Below are positions 58,275 to 64,000 of a stretch of DNA of 64,000 bases, piece by piece. This DNA comes from Sweltsa coloradensis. Lineage: Eukaryota; Arthropoda; Insecta; Plecoptera; Chloroperlidae. Below the pieces are notes generated by a model. The model saw nothing but the letters and a program-made list of their open reading frames with translations. It did no database searches and was not told where the DNA came from. The translations under genes and the position numbers were made by a program. How positions within the stretch are numbered: position 1 is the stretch's first letter; the number at the start of each line of letters is the position of its first letter. Location: contig JAMZAV010000365.1 of NCBI GenBank assembly GCA_024449915.1, positions 1 through 64,000 on the forward strand. Reading direction: 5' to 3'.

Positions 58275-59055
58275 GGATGAGCGAAGCGAAGACTTCAATT
58301 TCACTGACCCCCAAAAAATTTGGCTCGGGTGTTTTTTTTTTGTTTGTTTGTTTGTTTGTTTGTTTTTTTTTTTTTTTTTGTCTGTTTGTTAACTCTCTAC
58401 CAGGCAAACGGCATATCCGATCTTAATGAAAATTTGACAGGACCTTCGAAATCTCTGAACTTAGAGGTGTATTGTTTTTGGGTACAATCGAAGAAATATT
58501 CTCATGAATATCGTACTTGTACGATTTTTTTCGATTTTTGGTGCAAATATTTTTCGTGACATTTGGGCCAATTCTGACCAAACGGGTGGGGCTACAACGT
58601 TCATATTATACATGGACATTAAGGTTATGGTGATGTAGTAGCTTTTGTAAGAAATTAGTTGAAAAAGTTAGCCAGAATTCCATAGAAATAAAGCTTTTAA
58701 TATAAGTTTTTGATTTTTTGTGCGATATTTTCGTGCCATTTGGGCCAATTCTGGCCAAACGGGGGGGGCTACAACGTTTATATTATACATGGACATTAAG
58801 GTTATAATGATGTAGTACCTTTTTAAAGAAAAAGTTGAAAAAGTTAGCCAGAATCCATAGAAATAAAGCTTTTAATATAAGTTTTTTTACGGTAAATAAT
58901 ACCAAGTGACAGGTAAAAAAAAACTTGACAACAATGACCTACAATGCGTAGGCAGCAAAACAAAGCACTTGCAAAAGTAAAGATATCCCTCGCAAACTAA
59001 AAATTTTAAAAAGCTCATCCATCAACGCGGCGGACTTTAGCGTTTTCCTAATAAT
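58275..59055 (-). repeat. Family A dispersed repeat, longest copy
   Basis: Plus strand starts AATTGGATGAGCGAAGCGAA, has a GTTTGTTTGTTTG tract, AATTCTGACCAAACGGGTGG, a second partial core (58700-58860, ATTCTGGCCAAACGG) and ends CAACGCGGCGGACTTTAGCG. The core is duplicated inside, making this about 780 bp. Confidence 0.85.
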
Positions 59056-59084
59056 ACAACCACTTACAACTATAAATTATATTT

Positions 59085-59335
59085 TTGGGGGGAAACCTCC
59101 ATCAGGGTGCAATGTATGCCCATGTCTATAAATATAGGTGTATTGGAGTGGAGTTAGGACAATTGTGAAGGGATGTCCGAGGGCTGTTTAATATGTCAAT
59201 CCCTTGCATTCGCATTAACGACTGAGGAAACCCTCGGAAGAACCTTCAGTCAGGATCGCCGGTCTCGACGGGATTTGAACCCGGGACCTCCCGAATCAGA
59301 GTCGCGCCAACTCTGTCGGTATAATACATCTTTAC
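59085..59335 (-). mobile_element. Family D tRNA-derived SINE, best copy
   Basis: AGGGTGCAATGTATGCCCAT, AAGGGATGTCCGAGGGCTGT, CTTGCATTCGCATTAACGAC, AACCTTCAGTCAGGATCGCC and GGATTTGAACCCGGGACCTC. The complement has GGTTCAAATCC, a canonical tRNA B box. The translated string RRDLNPGPPES is typical of such SINEs read as protein. Confidence 0.85.
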
Positions 59336-59834
59336 AGAAACAAAATCAGAGCACGAATTTTATGGTTATTGTTGGAATCTTGAAACCGACTGACCATGTA
59401 CAAATGAAATGCTGGTCGTGTTGTTTGAAAGCGGCGCGGGCGACAGTTGCGGCCGGCGCCTCCGCGCACCGAGACATGGGAAGACTCTCGAGCTCTCGAG
59501 TGATGCCAACAGACAAATGAACGTCGTGTCGGCCCCTTTGAGACGCGCATCACAACAGATAATATTCACGATCTGAGTGTTTTCAACGCGCGCAGCCAAA
59601 ACACACGATAATATTATCCGGAAGAGGAAGAGAGAGGCGGCAGTTTTTTAAGTAGCTAATTCCGGTCTGGCCTGAGTGAGCAGACTACTCCACTTCACTC
59701 CACTCTCGTTAGACTAATGTCGGTGGTAATGGCGAGGAGCAGATTATCAGAAGTAAGACCCTCCGTCTACGTCCCCCCTGCTATACACGGGCTAACCACA
59801 AACACGACGGGGACATGCGTGACTTAATTGTAAC
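59336..59834. other. Intergenic, moderately GC-rich
   Basis: No exon recognised. The left target duplication ATTGTAAC of the next element is at 59827-59834. Confidence 0.35.
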
Positions 59835-60223
59835 CAGGGCTGGGCTATGACATACCATTCAATTACCGATATCACACGAAAAATTTCGATATAAAATTAA
59901 TATATCAAAATGTAATTTTTTGTAAAAAAAATCATAAAGAGTGGGCCTATTTTTTTATTTGTGGCTAAATAGAGTTGATAAGGTATCACCAAAAACGATT
60001 TTTACGATCTCACGATCGCGTGTTATGACCCGGCACCTCTACCATATGGACCAGCCAGGATTAATTTAATTTTGACTACCTACCCGGCACCTCCACCAAA
60101 ATCACCAAATTTAGCATTTATTGTGTAAATTTCGATATTTCGATATGAAGCCAAATATCGGTATCGAAAATATTCCCACTTGTCGATATCGTATCGAAAT
60201 ATCGATTTCTCTGCCCTGCCCTA
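59835..60223. mobile_element. Short hAT-like transposon with near-exact 8-bp target duplication
   Basis: Left end CAGGGCTGGGC and the complement of the right end TAGGGCAGGGC; flanks ATTGTAAC (59827-59834) and ATTGAAAC (60224-60231) differ at one base. The interior carries two motif copies separated by CATATGGACCAGCCAGGATT-type spacer, the same module as in the large element at 26866-26941. Confidence 0.75.
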
Positions 60224-60645
60224 ATTGAAACCATCGATGCTAATATTTGCATCATCGACCACCTACACTATTGTAGTAAACTAAAATAAATTCATATTTA
60301 GAGTCTCCCCACTGAAACACAACTGATTGTCACTGGGGAAATTAAATTTTAATACGTTTGGTTATGAATTATTAATCTGCAACGTGTGTTTCAAGTGAGA
60401 AAAGTACACATGCAATATGTCTACACAACAAGTCATTATTCCAAATCATCAATCGTACTGAACAGAACAGAAAACAATTTAACTCGTCGTTCTTGAGAAA
60501 CCTGAATGTCCACGGTGCAATTCCTTGGTGTCTATGGACCTGAGACTAAAATTTTTTTTGTCCGTTTTGCCGTTGACGGGATTCGAATCCGAGACCTCCC
60601 GAATCAGATTCCCACGCTGTACGCTTGAGTCTTTACTGTCGGCTG
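60224..60645. repeat. Fragments of family I and family D
   Basis: AGAGTCTCCCCACTGAAACA at 60300 is I-like. GGGATTCGAATCCGAGACC and TCCCGAATCAGATTCCCACG at 60578-60620 are D-like with a complemented B box. Confidence 0.5.
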
Positions 60646-62583
60646 GGAAGAGGGTAAAACTGATATGTTTTCGTGATCAATCAAATCGAATGTAAGTATA
60701 CAAATCGAGAATTTGTATTAAACTATAATCGAGATTCGAGAGTGCAATAAATATGACGCGATTCTTCTTGCTCGTGTCGAAATCTTAAAATCAGTTGAGA
60801 GGGGTTCGTAGTTCAGATCATCCTGTAACCTGTAAAAATATATGTTTTTTAAGGTTTTCGTGGCCGATATGTATTAAGTAATCGGTTTTTTCGGTTTCAA
60901 TCCCACGTATATTTTCATTGGGCCGACGTTTCGATATATTATATATATATATATAAACTTTTTCGACAACTGCTATGAATCAATAATGCTTAAAAAACTT
61001 ATATTCATATTTCTCGATTTGTTTATTTAATATATATATAATGTCACATTTAGTGACGTAATGTTAAAATCAGTGGTTATGAACACCTTGCGTTGTGTTT
61101 TGTGTTTGACTTCTGTGCATGGTGTACATACAGTAGTCGGGAGCTTGGTCCGCCTTCCTTCCTCCCGAGTAGAGAGTAGCAAGCAGTGAGAGGTTGTAAT
61201 CTATTGAAATGCCTCCTGAGGGAATATCCCCTCTTCCCTGCGAGGAGAGCGAGGCGAGGAGGGCACTGATTCGCCGGGAACAGCCAGAGAACGAAACAGC
61301 TTATTGTTCTGTCTGATTTAATGAAATAATCCGAGAAGTTGAAACTGTTTATTAACTCGCATCTCTTGATGAGATATTTTGTTATCGGTCTGTTTCGTTT
61401 AATACTCATGTCCACCATATCATTGCTTCTTCGTCAGGAATTAACTATAACAAACATCACCACAATTACAATGAAACATACCGATTAGTTAGAAACAAAT
61501 TAAAATAACCACCACCACATTATACTCAGGTCACAAGAATTTGCTCGTCACTATGCTGGTCCAGTAATTTTTCTCAAGCCAATCTATATCTTTATATCTG
61601 TAGACTCAGACATATTGTTCTCTTATTTTTTGCACCACCCTGACAAAAATCCGTGCAAAACATACCAGAATTAATTGTTTCTTATCGTAGTATTTCACAG
61701 CAGCCTATACCAACTGGCGGTAATCAAACTAACATGTGCTACAAACACAATCATATTTAAAATGATAAATGTAGGTTCGAATCCTGGTTTGGGCATCCAT
61801 CAGACTCTGCCTTCCGCGTGTTACCGTGTGATAATTCAAGAATTTTGTTAAAATAAACAATTATTATACATTTTGCTTCAGCGGTGTTTGCATTAACTTA
61901 GGCCTACTCTGAAATGCCATACTATTTTAAACCAAACTCCAATCGAAAAGGGTGTGAACACAATAATGATAAAATATTAGCTTTGCCTTTATTAAAAGCC
62001 GAATGCGCGTCTCTATTATTATAGCAATTTCCCTCGCATCCCTATTTGTAAAATGAACCTGACGACGCAGCCTATAGAACTAAAAGTTTAATAAAGTCAA
62101 ATAGGTGAACACTCTACAATATTACATGATGGCGCGGGTTTTAGCTTTGGATTGCTGAAAGTTTTATAGATCAAATTGCTCTCGTTCCGCGCTGGCAATG
62201 GTATGGACATAACTGTAAACTCCGCTCTTCACACTTTTGAATATAAACTGAAGGACTATTCCCCCAGGACCCCCCCTCACTCCCCCCCACCCCTCTTGAC
62301 GATCTCATTTTTCCTAGATTAAATTTTGCAACGAGCACTGAGTCGCTAGCTGAAGCAACGTAACACCGGGGCACATTGAATCAGATCTCCCGTCCCGTGT
62401 AGAGTGTGGAGTGAACCATGCAGGGCAGGGGGCTGTGAAATATTCACCATCTGAGTTGAAGGTTCGGGGTTCCTGACATGGATGTCGGCGTGCAGTATAG
62501 CACAGGAGCCGGAGCCTTTCCACATGACGTCATGTCGGGGACCTAGCATTAGATGGGGGTGCGTGATGTGGAGTGGACTCACT
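60646..62583. other. Intergenic, no gene recognised
   Basis: A B-box-like AGGTTCGAATCCTGG at 61773 suggests a SINE remnant. TA-rich simple sequence near 60940-60955 and 61030. A GC-rich patch at 61160-61290 has no exon signature. Confidence 0.35.
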
Positions 62584-63005
62584 AACACCAGTGGCGCCGG
62601 AAGTGCATTCTGGTAGGGGGGGGGGGGGGGAGACAACAATAAATTATATACCTATACCTATACCCATGAAACAATTTTTGGGGTAAAAGTATGTATCTTG
62701 GCTCAATTGGAGAGTCTAGGGGGGGGGGGGTGCTTCCCCAGTTGGTGTAGGTTTGGGGTGCATAGCCTCAGATTTATTTTAATTTTTAACATTGCAAATG
62801 GTGGCATTTTACTAGATTCTAAGGTGCTTTCTTCGGTAATTTATAAAATTGTTAAGATCCACATATTTGGCAGTTTACAAATTCTTGCCACATCAAAAAA
62901 TTCAGCGATGATCTTGTTTGATATTGAGGGGGGCAAGACTATAGCCTTACCCCCCCTTGATTTCTCAGGGGGGTCAAGTGCCCCCTCTGCCCCCCGCCGC
63001 TGCAT
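62584..63005. mobile_element. G-rich-ended repeat, possibly hAT-like
   Basis: CAGTGGCGCCGGAAG with a long G run at the left and C-rich CCCCCCGCCGCTG at the right resemble weak inverted ends. CACATATTTGGCAGTTTACA and TTCTTGCCACATCAAAAAA match the interior of 63300-63680. No matching 8-bp duplication was found. Confidence 0.4.
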
Positions 63006-63294
63006 GGTGTTTGGTTTAGGTCGCGACGCGAGTGTACCGCCCAGCAGGTTGGCATCACTGCTGTGTATGGACGAGGTAATAACCGGCAAGGTCCCCGGGT
63101 TTATGCAGCGATCATCTCACTCTATGATGGCTGGATTCTCGCCTCACACACAGAACAATTAGTTCGCACGTTTCATTAACACCTAGAGCTAATTAGCTCC
63201 AAGAATTAAATCAAACAACGTACATGAAACACGTGGTTTGAATACTTGTAAATGTAACTCCTTGTTACAGATTGGGTAAGGTGACCCGGGAGTT

Positions 63295-63680
63295 CAGGGG
63301 GCAGGAGCGTAGCCAGGATTTTTTTTGGGGGGTGTGGGGGGGGGGGTGATTTCGGGGTTTATTTTAAGAAATTTGTAGAACTGTCCACGAAACTATCATG
63401 TCGGGAAAAGTACGTATCCTAGTACAATGGGGGGGTCTGGGGGGATGCCCCAGCTATATACTGTAGGTCTGGGGCGAATTGACCCAGAAAATTTTCGATT
63501 TGTTTTTATAAAATTGTGAAGATCCACATACTGTCAGTTCACAACGTCTTGCCATATGTAGAGCCTACATATGTAAATGTATGCCACATAGAAAAAGTGC
63601 TGTTTAGTAACCCGGCCTTCTGATTTCGGGGGGGGGGGTTCAGTCACCCTGATCCCCCCTCGCTATACGCCCCTAAGCGA
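63295..63680. mobile_element. G-rich-ended repeat, related to 62584
   Basis: CAGGAGCGTAGCCAGGATTT on the left and CTATACGCCCCTA (complement TAGGGGCGTATAG) on the right look like hAT-type ends. The interior GATCCACATACTGTCAGTTC parallels 62857-62880. The target duplication is unclear. Confidence 0.45.
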
Positions 63681-63790
63681 GGGGGGGAGTTAGCCCCCCG
63701 AAAGTTTTAAATTCACTACTCGGTGCCTCCGTTATTTTTTATTGCGAGAAACAAGAGGAGAGTCTTTTTATAAAAATGGTAGGCCTACCT

Positions 63791-63806
63791 ACCCGGCACC
63801 TCCACC
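63791..63806 (-). repeat. Motif copy ACCCGGCACCTCCACC
   Basis: Exact complement of the recurrent motif; the remaining 194 bp to the window end are AT-rich with nothing recognised. Confidence 0.9.
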
Positions 63807-64000
63807 AAATAATCAACCCGCAGCGAATTATTTTAACCTGTGCTTGCTTGTAGTGACTAATTATTATATAAACCAAAAAACAAAAATTCATTATAATTAA
63901 TATATTCTGTGACAATTAAGAAAATATAACAATTCATAATTTTGTAAGAACCTAATTGTTTGTATTGTGGGTGTACTTCCGTCGAGTTTCGTGGGTGAGA

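Noticed and set aside
59173..59520. 115-codon frame with SRRDLNPGPPESES
   Set aside because: This is the translation of a tRNA-derived SINE B-box region; the same string appears near 36640 from another SINE copy.

Overview
This is a eukaryotic, intron-rich and repeat-rich window, most likely from a lophotrochozoan invertebrate (a mollusc is my best guess, low confidence). The only protein-coding gene I can support is one homeobox gene on the minus strand. It is an Evx/even-skipped orthologue spanning about 14.5 kb (40432-54916), with three coding exons: 54715-54916, 46905-47068 and 40432-41055. Exons 1 and 2 join cleanly (phase 1) and carry homeodomain residues 1-46. Exon 3 is anomalous. The eight codons for homeodomain residues 47-54, the DNA-contacting part of helix 3, are not found where they belong, and the exon needs at least two reading-frame corrections. 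This is either assembly error or a damaged allele or pseudogene. A GC-rich segment with two CCAAT boxes just upstream of exon 1 is a plausible promoter. No Hox neighbour is visible.

The rest of the window is non-coding DNA dominated by dispersed repeats, which I grouped by eye into lettered families. A: about 600 bp, with GCTCATCC-type and AGGAAAACGC-type ends, at least seven copies. B: about 300 bp, TGGGCCCGGGG head and AACGGTTGACGCG tail. C: units starting with the GGTGGAGGTGCCGGGT motif and ending near a GACGGACGG tail. D: tRNA-derived SINEs with B boxes. E: foldback elements made of regularly spaced palindromes, three copies. F and G: a composite element present as two inverted copies 25 kb apart. 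H: a short inverted-repeat element. I: a short SINE-like unit with CAGTCA..CAGTGGGGGACAG. Three non-autonomous hAT-like DNA transposons have recognisable terminal inverted repeats with exact or near-exact 8-bp target duplications (19932-20624, 49619-50413, 59835-60223). A larger hAT-like element with long inverted arms lies at 24412-27312.

Tandem repeats include a CCCTAG hexamer array resembling a telomere variant (32071-32194), a 44/45-bp minisatellite in Evx intron 1 (48411-49050), an intron-2 minisatellite that appears derived from the exon-2 splice-donor edge (46500-46904), a 350-bp tandem triplication (29873-31083), a 132-bp duplication (5561-5825) and AAT microsatellites. A 16-nt motif, GGTGGAGGTGCCGGGT, recurs 23 times in both orientations and in otherwise different contexts. 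It is the most puzzling signal in the window.

Region by region: 1-32 kb is intergenic repeat mosaic. 32-40 kb is intergenic DNA with a telomere-like array, an inverted composite element and a gene-poor AT-rich stretch downstream of Evx. 40.4-54.9 kb is Evx with its two large, repeat-laden introns. 55-64 kb is upstream intergenic DNA with further hAT, SINE and hairpin elements.
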